A stretch of 64,000 nt of DNA from Notoacmeibacter sp. MSK16QG-6 (GTDB lineage: Bacteria > Pseudomonadota > Alphaproteobacteria > Rhizobiales > Rhizobiaceae), in NCBI RefSeq assembly GCF_024158145.1, contig NZ_JAMYXM010000007.1:51768-115767 (forward strand), read 5' to 3'. The notes under the pieces are model-generated. The model was not told the origin of the DNA. It worked only from the letters and a program-made list of their open reading frames with translations, and did not search any database. Below are positions 22,442 through 30,803 of this stretch, in pieces. Position 1 is the first letter of the stretch; each line of letters starts with the position of its first letter. Made by a program: the position numbers and the translations under genes.

Positions 22442-23811
22442 CACGCTTCCGATCCCAAACCTCTTCCAAGGTCGCTCTTGCCGACGCCGATGATTTCGAA
22501 CCGTTCGGTCAAGCGCCTGCTACGGCTGATTTCGAACCGCTCGGCAGCGATGACAATCTCGTGGCCCTGCCGAACGAACCGGCGTCCTCTACCGCTCCGC
22601 TGGACGACGCGTCTGACGATAAGACTGCTATCGACGCCTTGGAGGCCGATCCGTTTGCCGAATCCGCGGATGTCGGTCTCGCCGAATTGCCACCTTTAAG
22701 TGACGATGCACTTGGCAGCGACCCCGATCCGTTTGGAGATGAAAGTAACCCGGCCATCGCTGAATTGCCGTCGGCTTTGCCTGACATCGGTGCGGACGAT
22801 CCATTCGGCGCGCCGGCATTGCCCGACCTCGACGCGCTGCCATCGCTCGATGCCGAACTGCCGTCTCTCGAACCGTTAAGCGAGAGCGGGGCCGGAATAG
22901 ATGCCGATCCGTTTGCCGAACAATCCGGCGCGGACTTACCGGAGCTTCCAGCGCTGGACGAGCAGACCGCCGAAGCGGATCCTCTCGCGCTGGCTGACCT
23001 ACCCCCGCTGACCGATCCCTTCGAGAGTGAAGCTAACGCCATTGATCCTGCGCTCCCGCCGGATGACCCGTTCGCTCAGGGTGCGGCTGACGATCCGTTT
23101 GCGACCGCCCCCGAGCAGTCTGACAGCGAAGTCGCAGCTTTCGAAACGGCGTTGCAGGAAGACCTCCCCTCACCTCATCCTATTGCCGGTGAAAGTCTGC
23201 AGGATGCGGCACAGGCCCTGTCCGACCTATCCTCCGATCCACTTGGCGGCGAGGCCGCATCGCTCGGCGCGCCCGCCGATCTGGATAATCTTCGCCATGC
23301 TGCGGAGAACGCGACCGAAGTCATTGGCGATGAAATCGCAGCAGATGCCGAAATCGGTCACATCGACCCGACCGACAATCCCATTCTGCCCGCCGGCGCA
23401 GATTTGTCAGGCGAACCGGTTGGCGATACGACTCAACCCACAGTCCTGGCGCAAACACTTGTCGACGAATTGGAGCGTTCCCTCGGGGACTTGAGAGACC
23501 GCCTGCTCTCGGAGATCGGCGACAGCGTTGCGGCTATTCTGGAACCCCTCGTTTCTCGCGTTGCCGCTGATCGCGCCGTCGAAGCGTTCGGCGAAGACAT
23601 TGCCGCCACTTTAGCCAACGAGACTTCGGATGCGCTCTTTCATGCCGAGGTGCCGCAGAATCTTCTCGACCAGGTCCGCGACATGATCGAGCAGCGCGGC
23701 CTTCCAATCGAAGTCAAAGCCGGTCGTCACGATGCTCTTCTACTGCATCTCGATAACGCAACGCGCGCGATCAACCTGCCGCGCCTGCAAGATTACTGCG
23801 AGGCGTTATGA
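22438..23811 (+). CDS. FliH-like protein with acidic DPF repeats
   Basis: This 457-residue, very acidic protein was probably not named by eye-recognisable motifs in its first 300 residues, which consist of Ala/Asp/Pro/Leu-rich sequence with at least seven DPF[AGE]-type repeats (ADPFAE, DPFGDE, DDPFGAP, DADPFAEQ, DPFESE, DDPFAQ, DDPFAT). The last 115 residues (LVDELERSLGDLRDRLLSEIGDSVAAILEPLVSRVAADRAVEAFGEDI ... LLDQVRDMIEQRGLPIEVKAG) resemble the C-terminal domain of FliH, which binds and regulates FliI. It starts within the fliF stop (ATGA) and overlaps motB by 4 bases. The FliH assignment is inference from the tail and context; no other fliH is present in the window. Confidence 0.65.
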   Translation: MTRFRSQTSSKVALADADDFEPFGQAPATADFEPLGSDDNLVALPNEPASSTAPLDDASDDKTAIDALEADPFAESADVGLAELPPLSDDALGSDPDPFGDESNPAIAELPSALPDIGADDPFGAPALPDLDALPSLDAELPSLEPLSESGAGIDADPFAEQSGADLPELPALDEQTAEADPLALADLPPLTDPFESEANAIDPALPPDDPFAQGAADDPFATAPEQSDSEVAAFETALQEDLPSPHPIAGESLQDAAQALSDLSSDPLGGEAASLGAPADLDNLRHAAENATEVIGDEIAADAEIGHIDPTDNPILPAGADLSGEPVGDTTQPTVLAQTLVDELERSLGDLRDRLLSEIGDSVAAILEPLVSRVAADRAVEAFGEDIAATLANETSDALFHAEVPQNLLDQVRDMIEQRGLPIEVKAGRHDALLLHLDNATRAINLPRLQDYCEAL

Positions 23812-25025
23812 GCGGCGGCAATGGCGAGATCATAATCGTCAGACGCGCGAGCGAGCATGACGATAGCCATCATGGCGGCGCGTGGAAGATCGCTTTCGCC
23901 GACTTCATGACGGCGATGATGGCATTGTTTCTGGTGCTATGGCTGATCAACGCGGCCAATGAGGAAACCAAACAATCAGTCGCCAGCTATTTCAATCCGG
24001 TCAAGCTGGTCGACGACCGGCGGACCGTCAAAGGCATGAGCAAGAGCGAAAGCACTGAACCGAGCGAAGATGGCGAAGCATCCGGCAAAACAGAGTCCAA
24101 TTCAGAGAAGACCCAGTCCGAACAATACGATCATAGTCAGCCGGCGAAGAACGAGACGACCGATACCTCATACCTGGCCAATCCAACGCAGTTGCTCGAA
24201 AGTCTCGCTGCCGAAGAACGCGCATTGCTGACAGCACGGGGCGAAATGGTTGCCGATCCAGGGGTGGAGAAGACGGCCGAATTTGCCGATCCCTTCGCGC
24301 CGAATTTCTGGCAGCCGCTCAGGGTCGTCGCCTCCGATGGCGACCCGGAAGCGCGTGTATTCGATCAAAACATCGAAGATGGCGAGGCTGGCCTGCCGGA
24401 AGCCAATGATGACGAGGCCGCTGAAGAGAGCGAGCAGGTCAAAGACGACGAGGCGAGCATTTCCCAACGGAGCCCTGAAGAAACGGAGCTGGAGAAAGAA
24501 GGCCAGCAGTCTGAGGCCGCATCTTCCGATGGACTTGGCGATGAAGCTGAGACCGTTGAAACGCCTGCGGAACGTCTCGAAACCGTCCTTCGTGAGGCTG
24601 TTGCGCAGGAAGCCGACCCGTCCGGAAAGATCGCCGAAGCTCTCTCTGTGACGCCGGTGCCTGAAGGCTTGCGTATCTCGCTCACAGACAACCTGCCCGA
24701 CCAGATGTTTCAGGTCGGTTCGGCCGTGCCGACAGGCCCGGTCGTTCTCGCGCTTGAGGCCGTGGGCCGCGAACTGCAGAACAGGCCGGGCAATATCCTG
24801 ATACAAGGGCACACCGATTCACGTCCGATGCGAAAAAAGGGCGACGACAACTGGCGCCTTTCCACCGATCGCGCCCGAAGCGTCTACTTCATGCTGCTTC
24901 GCGGCGGTCTTGACGATAGCCGCGTCACCCAGATTGCCGGCTTCGCCGACCGCAAGCCCATGGTGCCGGACGACGGTCTGGACCCACGCAATCGCCGCAT
25001 TGAAATTCTGCTGGAAACGCCATGA
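23808..25025 (+). CDS. motB: Flagellar stator protein MotB
   Basis: MotB carries the proton-binding residue of the stator and anchors it to peptidoglycan. The 405-residue protein has a single membrane span with the essential Asp at residue 32 (WKIAFADFMTAMMALFLVLWL), as in E. coli. A long acidic Glu/Ser-rich linker (about residues 80-270) separates this from a C-terminal OmpA-like domain (NILIQGHTDSRPMRKKGDDNWRLSTDRARSVYFML) with the peptidoglycan-binding HTDS motif. It overlaps the preceding and the following motC by 4 bases. Confidence 0.96.
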   Translation: MSGGNGEIIIVRRASEHDDSHHGGAWKIAFADFMTAMMALFLVLWLINAANEETKQSVASYFNPVKLVDDRRTVKGMSKSESTEPSEDGEASGKTESNSEKTQSEQYDHSQPAKNETTDTSYLANPTQLLESLAAEERALLTARGEMVADPGVEKTAEFADPFAPNFWQPLRVVASDGDPEARVFDQNIEDGEAGLPEANDDEAAEESEQVKDDEASISQRSPEETELEKEGQQSEAASSDGLGDEAETVETPAERLETVLREAVAQEADPSGKIAEALSVTPVPEGLRISLTDNLPDQMFQVGSAVPTGPVVLALEAVGRELQNRPGNILIQGHTDSRPMRKKGDDNWRLSTDRARSVYFMLLRGGLDDSRVTQIAGFADRKPMVPDDGLDPRNRRIEILLETP

Positions 25026-26563
25026 CACGCGGCCGTCTTCAGAAGACCGGACTGTCCTTTCTGGCGGCAGGCCTCTGCGTGGCCGCCCCGGCATCGGCCG
25101 TGCAGGACAGTTCAATCGACGATGCGCTGAGCCCGCCTGCCATGCATAGCGTTGGCACCGCACGAAAAAGTGGCCGGTTGATCCCGTTTCAGGAAGCGCG
25201 ATTCGATACGCCTGTTCACCTTGCGAGCGAAACGACGGCGGTGATCGTTCCCGATCAGCCACTGCCTCCAAAGCTCGATGAAGCGCTGCAGCCGCTCGCG
25301 CCATCGATGGAGAGGGATACAAAGGCCGTTATTACTGAGAAGAAGGCGACGGAAAGCATAAATGCACCGCCGGAGGATCCTTCGAAAGCGGCCAAGATGC
25401 AATTCGACGCCTTCATCACCGGCTTGTTTGAATTTCAGGACGCTATCATCTCGGGCGATCCCAGTGCGCTCGCACTGCAAGGCAAGGTGCTTCATCGCTT
25501 GCAAATCAATCTGCTGAGCGACCGCCAGCTCTTCGAGCGCGAAGACGCGCCCGTCGAATCGCTTTTGATCTTCGCGCTTTCAGGAGGCGATGCGCGCGTG
25601 TCGGTCGATCTGCTCGGACGCGTGCCGCCGACGCATCCGCTCTACGCCTTGAGCCATTCCGTGATCGGCTATCTGAAGGGCAATCCCGATTCCGCTGAGA
25701 ACCTGTTCGACCACAACCCCGCGGAATATGCATTCCCGCTCGGCGCGCTGCTGGCCCTTTCTACAGGAACCGCCAATGCGCGTGTCGATGGCGACGTGGC
25801 GCGACGTTCGCTGGAGATCGCAGCCATCCTCGGCACGGGTACGCTTGTAGAAGAGGTGGCTCTGCGCCGTCTGCTCGATATTCATGCGGAGATGAACGAC
25901 GGCGATGCCTTCTTCGCTGTCGCCGAAAGCTACGGCTTGCGTTTCCCGAAATCGATCTTTCTAAGCGAATTCGCGCGACGCCTGTCGGTGACGCTGACCG
26001 AGCACGACTGGGTGCCGCCAAATGGCCTGGCGGCGATCCTGGAACGAATAAATCCGCAGCAATCCATCCTGGTTGCACGCGAGATCGCGCGAGGCGCCGC
26101 GATCAAGGGCAATCATGAGCTGGCCTTGATGGCGATCGACTGGCTGCGGCGATCAGGAGAAAGCAACGCCGACGACCAGCTCTATGAGGCAATGGCGCAT
26201 CTTGCTGCTCGTAATGTCGAAGAAGCGAAAAAAATCGACGAAGCCATAACGACCGACACGCTTTCACGGCGGGACCGCATGCTCCTCGCAAGCATGCGCC
26301 GCGCTTTGGCGCATATTCAGGGTGTCGCCCCGCCTATCGCTGAACTCACTGCGTTGATGAAGCCCGATCATATGTCGGAACCCGTCCTCAAGGCCGAACT
26401 CCACCCGGATCATCGCGCGCGTATGGATCAACTCGCCGGTGCGAAAGCGGTACCGGTTTCCACCTCTATGCCCTCTGAACCGGAAGCGGATCCCGAACTG
26501 GTCTCGTTGCGCAACCGCCTGAGCGCGACGCTGAACGCCATCGAACAATTGAGCGAACAATGA
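25022..26563 (+). CDS. motC: Motility protein MotC
   Basis: MotC is a rhizobial periplasmic protein that binds the MotB periplasmic domain and is needed for motor function. The 513-residue product has a signal peptide (LQKTGLSFLAAGLCVAAPASA, cleaved near residue 26), a proline-rich linker, and a long all-helical TPR-like body (for example DAIISGDPSALALQGKVLHRLQ and LYALSHSVIGYLKGNPDSAENLF) as seen in MotC. The operon order motB-motC-motD is as in Sinorhizobium. The ATG overlaps the motB stop, and its stop overlaps motD. Confidence 0.93.
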   Translation: MTRGRLQKTGLSFLAAGLCVAAPASAVQDSSIDDALSPPAMHSVGTARKSGRLIPFQEARFDTPVHLASETTAVIVPDQPLPPKLDEALQPLAPSMERDTKAVITEKKATESINAPPEDPSKAAKMQFDAFITGLFEFQDAIISGDPSALALQGKVLHRLQINLLSDRQLFEREDAPVESLLIFALSGGDARVSVDLLGRVPPTHPLYALSHSVIGYLKGNPDSAENLFDHNPAEYAFPLGALLALSTGTANARVDGDVARRSLEIAAILGTGTLVEEVALRRLLDIHAEMNDGDAFFAVAESYGLRFPKSIFLSEFARRLSVTLTEHDWVPPNGLAAILERINPQQSILVAREIARGAAIKGNHELALMAIDWLRRSGESNADDQLYEAMAHLAARNVEEAKKIDEAITTDTLSRRDRMLLASMRRALAHIQGVAPPIAELTALMKPDHMSEPVLKAELHPDHRARMDQLAGAKAVPVSTSMPSEPEADPELVSLRNRLSATLNAIEQLSEQ

Positions 26564-27978
26564 TGACGGATCTGCCCTTCGCAGCCCTAAGCGGTCCTGT
26601 TGCGCCGAAAAGGGCGCCCGGCTCCCACGGAGCCGGACGCCCGCCGGATCAGCAAACCGGCGACGCCGCGTTCGGCCGTCTCCTGAACGAGGGGACCACC
26701 GGCAAACCGCCACTCGAAGCGAGCGAAGGCGAGGGAAACGATCATAGCTCGCTGCTTATGAGCGCCCGATTGCGCCAGAGGCTAGCATCGTCCGACGATG
26801 GCGAGCAGTCAAGCGAGGGGAGCAAGATCGAAACAGCCTCCGAAGGTCTCTCGGCGGAGGTTGAATCACACGACCGGCAGAACGAGAAGGAAATGGCCGC
26901 CGATCAGATCGTTGGCAGCCCTGACGCCATTCCCCAACAGGTCACAACATCGGCAGAGCTGGTCGCTGACACGAGAAAAGAGAAGGACGCTGAGTTGGAG
27001 GCGCCCGGCGCTCGAACCGAAAAGTCCGGTCCAGCATATGGGCGTAGCAATGGGGACTATAATGGTCCTGCGGAGCCCGCGATTCTGACCGGCCAGAAGG
27101 TTGCCGCGCTTGCGCGAGCGGACGGTTTGAAAATCGGCCATACGAAAAATACGGACAAAGTGCCGAACACTGACGAGGCCCCAAAATCCGATCAGGCGCA
27201 GATGGCGACGCAGAAATCGGTCCAGTACCGTCCCACGGATACGAACGCGATTTCGAGCCAATCGTCACAGGCCGACTCATCGACGACGCCCAAGGCTCGC
27301 AGTGAAACCATAGGCCTGGTCAGAAACGTCAAAGCAAAGGACGGGCCGCCCGACAGTCCGGAAAACACCGATCTCGCCATGAATGCCGCATCCGCGGCAC
27401 CCGCTTCGGCCACAGCGCTTGGACGCACTGGAGTTGTTCCACCAGTCGTGACCGCTACTGCTTTGGATCAGGCGGCCAGCAGCCTGAGCCATGCCATCGA
27501 TCAGCACCTGACAGTCTCTCAAATGCAGGAGTTCAATGGCGGCAGGACAAAAGTGCTGAAGCTACAGCTTCAACCCGCTCATCTCGGCCAATTGGAGATC
27601 GTTCTGAAAGACACCAACGGGCGTCTCAGCGTTCAGATCCAGACCGGTTCGACCGATGCCCAGGACACTCTCATGCGCGAAAAGACGTCGTTGCGGACCG
27701 CGCTGGACGAAGCCAATCTCAGCGTCGAGGCCCTCTCCATCGAAGCCCCGCGCGACCGGCGACCGGTCGCCAGCTTCACGCAAGTCGATTCGGCGATGAA
27801 TCAGGCGCAGCAAGGTGCGGGAGACCAATTCGATGAACGCCGCTCGAATGCGCAGACCGACGAAAACCGACAAAATCATCATTCGGAAGGGTTCACCGAT
27901 TTCGTGGGTTCCGGTTCAGAAGATGGCAATTCTGGCAGCGGCACTCCTGACGCTGTCGCAGCCGGTCTCCGCATCTGA
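26560..27978 (+). CDS. fliK: Hook-length control protein MotD (FliK)
   Basis: MotD of rhizobia was renamed FliK: an exported ruler that controls hook length and triggers the FlhB switch. The 472-residue protein has a long low-complexity N-terminal half rich in Ser, Glu, Lys and Gln with no predicted fold, and the conserved FliK C-terminal core at about residues 320-405 (VLKLQLQPAHLGQLEIVLKDTNGRLSVQIQTGSTDAQ, then LRTALDEANLSVEALSIEAP). It overlaps motC by 4 bases. Its last 146 bases also encode the start of the next gene in another frame. Confidence 0.92.
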   Translation: MMTDLPFAALSGPVAPKRAPGSHGAGRPPDQQTGDAAFGRLLNEGTTGKPPLEASEGEGNDHSSLLMSARLRQRLASSDDGEQSSEGSKIETASEGLSAEVESHDRQNEKEMAADQIVGSPDAIPQQVTTSAELVADTRKEKDAELEAPGARTEKSGPAYGRSNGDYNGPAEPAILTGQKVAALARADGLKIGHTKNTDKVPNTDEAPKSDQAQMATQKSVQYRPTDTNAISSQSSQADSSTTPKARSETIGLVRNVKAKDGPPDSPENTDLAMNAASAAPASATALGRTGVVPPVVTATALDQAASSLSHAIDQHLTVSQMQEFNGGRTKVLKLQLQPAHLGQLEIVLKDTNGRLSVQIQTGSTDAQDTLMREKTSLRTALDEANLSVEALSIEAPRDRRPVASFTQVDSAMNQAQQGAGDQFDERRSNAQTDENRQNHHSEGFTDFVGSGSEDGNSGSGTPDAVAAGLRI

Positions 27979-28501
27979 TCTTTACCGGCAGAAGATCGTG
28001 GCAAGAGCCCCGGCCAATCTTTGCGAAAAGGAGATGATCGCCGCGTCCGCAAGGTCCGGCGTACCGCTTGGCGTCCTCTACGCGGTCGGGCTGACCGAGA
28101 GCGGATCGTCATCCGGGATGCAGCCCTTCGCACTCAACATCGCCGGTCGAACGGTACAGCCCAACAGCTTGAGGGATGCTCTCGCCACTGTCCGGCGCGA
28201 ACGCCAGAGAGGTGTCCGGCTCATCGACGTCGGCTGCATGCAGATCAATCTGCACTATCACGAAAAGGAGTTCTCCAGCCTGCCGGCGATGTTCGATCCG
28301 CACCAGAACGTCGCGTATGCGGCCGGCTTTTTGAAAAGGCTTCGCGCCCGACACGGAACCTGGTCGATGGCGGTGGCGAGATATCACGCCGGGGCGAATA
28401 ATGATTCGGCTCAGAAGCGGTATGTCTGTTCGGTGATTCGGCGAATGATTCGATCAGGATTTGGTGAAATGACGCCGCAGGCAGCGGCGTTCTGCCGTTA
28501 G
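27833..28501 (+). CDS. Lytic transglycosylase-like protein, probably flagellum-associated
   Basis: A 222-residue SLT-type protein: a hydrophobic export segment (MAILAAALLTLSQPVSAS), then CEKEMIAASARSGVPLGVLYAVGLTESGSSSG with the catalytic Glu in GLTESG, VRLIDVGCMQINLHYHEKEFSS with the GxMQ motif, and AVARYHAGANN as the third motif. This is a GH23-like fold. ATG 27833 has GGGAG 9 bases upstream and is preferred; ATG 27923, immediately at the signal core, has no ribosome site. Either start lies inside motD. Rhizobial clusters have a similar gene after motD, presumably opening peptidoglycan for rod growth. Confidence 0.87.
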   Translation: MNAARMRRPTKTDKIIIRKGSPISWVPVQKMAILAAALLTLSQPVSASDLYRQKIVARAPANLCEKEMIAASARSGVPLGVLYAVGLTESGSSSGMQPFALNIAGRTVQPNSLRDALATVRRERQRGVRLIDVGCMQINLHYHEKEFSSLPAMFDPHQNVAYAAGFLKRLRARHGTWSMAVARYHAGANNDSAQKRYVCSVIRRMIRSGFGEMTPQAAAFCR

Positions 28502-28655
28502 GTAGCAAAGTTGAAGTGAATCTGAATTCAACGACTTAGGGTGATTCGTTTTCGGCAAGATCAGTCAATTATAAGATTTCGCAGTTGTCGCCGATTCGGG
28601 CACCTGTCAACCATGAAGAGGTAATCATTAACTGTTTGATTCGAGGGGAAACAGG

Positions 28656-29414
28656 ATGATTGTCGTCATAGATGACAGAGAAATGGTTACGGAAGGGTAT
28701 AAGGGACTCTTTCGTCGCGAAGGTTTTTGTTGTGTGGGGTTCAAAGCCGAAGAATTCAGCATCTGGGCAAGCGGCGCTACAGATGAAGAACTCTCCGGTG
28801 TGGAAGCAGTTCTTGTTGCCGAAAATAATTCCGACTGCATAGATGCGGAATTGGCCAAGAAGATCGGCAAATCGCCACGGCTTGCATTGGCCGATAACGG
28901 CAATCTCGAAACAACGCTGCGGCTATTCAGCCGAGGCTTCGACGATGTCGTCAAGAAGCCGGTGCATGTGCGCGAGATTTTAGCCCGGATCAATGCGGTA
29001 CGGCACCGGGGCTATGTTGCTGACAACAACAATATACAGCCGGGTCTGCGCATTCATCTTGATGGACGCGATCCGGAAATCGATGGCGTTCCACTAAAGT
29101 TGCCGCGACGCGAGCAACGCATTCTGGAATACTTGGCGTCGGTCAATGGACGACGTGTCAGTCGCGCCCAGATCTTCACTGCCACCTACGGCATTCTTGA
29201 AGAGGGCGTCGAAGAAACAGTCGTCGAGAGTCATATCTCCAAGCTGCGCAAGAAACTGCGTGTCAAACTCGGCTACGATCCAATCGATAGCAAGCGCTAT
29301 CTTGGCTACCGGCTCGCTCTTCAACAGGAAAATGAGCCGGAAGAGATCGAAGAGCCCGTGCTGATTGAATCCGCGTCGGAAGCCGATTTCGATCGCGAGA
29401 CGCTGGAAGCCTAA
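28656..29414 (+). CDS. ftcR: Flagellar master regulator FtcR/Rem (OmpR-type, phosphorylation-independent receiver)
   Basis: The 252-residue protein aligns well with Brucella FtcR and Sinorhizobium Rem, transcriptional activators of flagellar genes. It has an N-terminal receiver-like domain (MIVVIDDREMVTEGY ... LFSRGFDDVVKKPVHVREILARINAVRHR) and a C-terminal winged helix (LPRREQRILEYLASVNGRRVSRAQIF ... VVESHISKLRKKLRVKLGYDPIDSKRYLGYRL). The phosphoacceptor Asp is missing: the third strand reads EAVLVAENNS. Activity is therefore probably set by abundance rather than phosphorylation. The upstream 154 bases are AT-rich and lack the CGCAAG box, so this gene is probably controlled differently from its likely targets. 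Confidence 0.93.
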   Translation: MIVVIDDREMVTEGYKGLFRREGFCCVGFKAEEFSIWASGATDEELSGVEAVLVAENNSDCIDAELAKKIGKSPRLALADNGNLETTLRLFSRGFDDVVKKPVHVREILARINAVRHRGYVADNNNIQPGLRIHLDGRDPEIDGVPLKLPRREQRILEYLASVNGRRVSRAQIFTATYGILEEGVEETVVESHISKLRKKLRVKLGYDPIDSKRYLGYRLALQQENEPEEIEEPVLIESASEADFDRETLEA

Positions 29415-29443
29415 CGCCGTTGCTTCCGCCTTAGGCAGCCTCG

Positions 29444-29462
29444 CGCAAGCTTGGCTTCCTAC
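29444..29462 (+). promoter_or_regulatory. CGCAAG-N7-TCCTAC box upstream of flgE operon
   Basis: CGCAAG, seven bases, TCCTAC, ending 32 bases before the flgE ATG, in the short gap after ftcR. It is the fifth copy of the spaced element. Confidence 0.52.
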
Positions 29463-29494
29463 TCTTTCAGCGTGGCTATCCGAGGGGATTGACG

Positions 29495-30754
29495 ATGAGC
29501 ATTTTCGGCACGATGCAGACCAGTATTTCTGGCATGAACGCTCAGTCGAGCCGCCTGTCCAGTGTCGCTGACAACATCGCCAATTCCGACACGCCCGGCT
29601 ATAAAAGGCAGGGCATCAACTTCGCCACGCTCGTGACCGGCGCCGGCAACACGTCTGGCGGTGTCATCACCACTGGGACGATCGAAGTCGAAGCTCAGGG
29701 CGTGCCGAAGACGACATCGTCCTCGACTGATCTTGCCATTCTTGGCCACGGCTTTTTTCTGGTCAGCGACGGCGCCAATAACGGTTTCATGACCCGCGCA
29801 GGGGCATTCACACAGGATGCGGACGGCTATCTCGTCAACCCGAACGGCTATCGCCTGCAGGGCTACAGCATGGCGTCGGGCGTCGCGCCCGTACCCAACG
29901 GTCTCGCCGGCCTGGTCGACATACAGGTCAGCAAGGAGCCGCTGCCGCCTGCAGCTTCGACCTTCGGCACCTTCCAGGCGACGCTGGATTCCCAAGCGGA
30001 TATCGAGAGCGCTGCGGTCACAGCCAATACGCTTCCGTCAGACAACGTTGTCGGAGCGACCTTCACCGGCAAGACATCGATGGTAGCGTATGAGAGCCTC
30101 GGCAATGAAGTCCGGCTCGACGTTTACGTGACGCGCACCGCTACCGACACGTGGGAAGTGAGCGTCTACAATCAGGCCGACGCCAATTCATCGCTTGAAG
30201 CGTTCCCATATGGCAACCCGGCTCTCGGCACCACGAACCTTCAGTTCGACACGGCGACAGGCGCTCTGACGGGCGCCTCGCCGACAAGCCTCACCGTACC
30301 GGTGCCGAATGGCGCCAGCCTTCAGATCGACTTGAGCGAGATGAAGCTCGGCGGACAGTTCACCGTCACTGAAGCCGAGGTCAACGGCAATCCGCCTTCC
30401 AGCGCCATCGGCACGGAAATAAGCGATGAAGGCATCGTGCGCGTCGCCTATGAGGACGGCTCCTACAAAGATCTTTTCATGGTCGCGCTGGCCGATGTGC
30501 CAAGCCCGACCAATCTGACCCCGGTCACGGGGACCATGTTCACCCAGAGCGCCAACTCCGGCGATATCCAGGTCGGTTTCCCCGGCTCGAGCGGGTTCGG
30601 GACGATCATATCGTCGTCCCTGGAACAGTCCAATGTCGATATCGCCGAAGAACTCACAGAGATGATCCAGGCGCAACGCAGCTACACCGCCAATTCCAAG
30701 GTCTTCCAGACGGGGTCGGAAATCATGGACGTTGTCGTCAACCTGAAACGCTAA
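29495..30754 (+). CDS. flgE: Flagellar hook protein FlgE
   Basis: FlgE is the hook subunit. The frame is open from TTG 29489, but ATG 29495 has GAGGGG 7 bases upstream and gives the standard N-terminus (MSIFGTMQTSISGMNAQSSRLSSVADNIANSDTPGYKRQ). The 419-residue protein contains the hook D1 segment (STDLAILGHGFFLVSDGAN) and ends LEQSNVDIAEELTEMIQAQRSYTANSKVFQTGSEIMDVVVNLKR. It is the first gene of flgE-flgK-flgL-flaF-flbT-flgD-fliQ. Confidence 0.97.
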   Translation: MSIFGTMQTSISGMNAQSSRLSSVADNIANSDTPGYKRQGINFATLVTGAGNTSGGVITTGTIEVEAQGVPKTTSSSTDLAILGHGFFLVSDGANNGFMTRAGAFTQDADGYLVNPNGYRLQGYSMASGVAPVPNGLAGLVDIQVSKEPLPPAASTFGTFQATLDSQADIESAAVTANTLPSDNVVGATFTGKTSMVAYESLGNEVRLDVYVTRTATDTWEVSVYNQADANSSLEAFPYGNPALGTTNLQFDTATGALTGASPTSLTVPVPNGASLQIDLSEMKLGGQFTVTEAEVNGNPPSSAIGTEISDEGIVRVAYEDGSYKDLFMVALADVPSPTNLTPVTGTMFTQSANSGDIQVGFPGSSGFGTIISSSLEQSNVDIAEELTEMIQAQRSYTANSKVFQTGSEIMDVVVNLKR

Positions 30755-30803
30755 CATCGTAAGGAGCCCATGACGGGCCTCCCGGTGCTGACCGGAGCGT
30801 AGA

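Noticed and set aside
22438..23811. Reading the gene after fliF as visN or visR
   Set aside because: There is no LuxR-type helix-turn-helix at the C-terminus; the tail instead resembles FliH.
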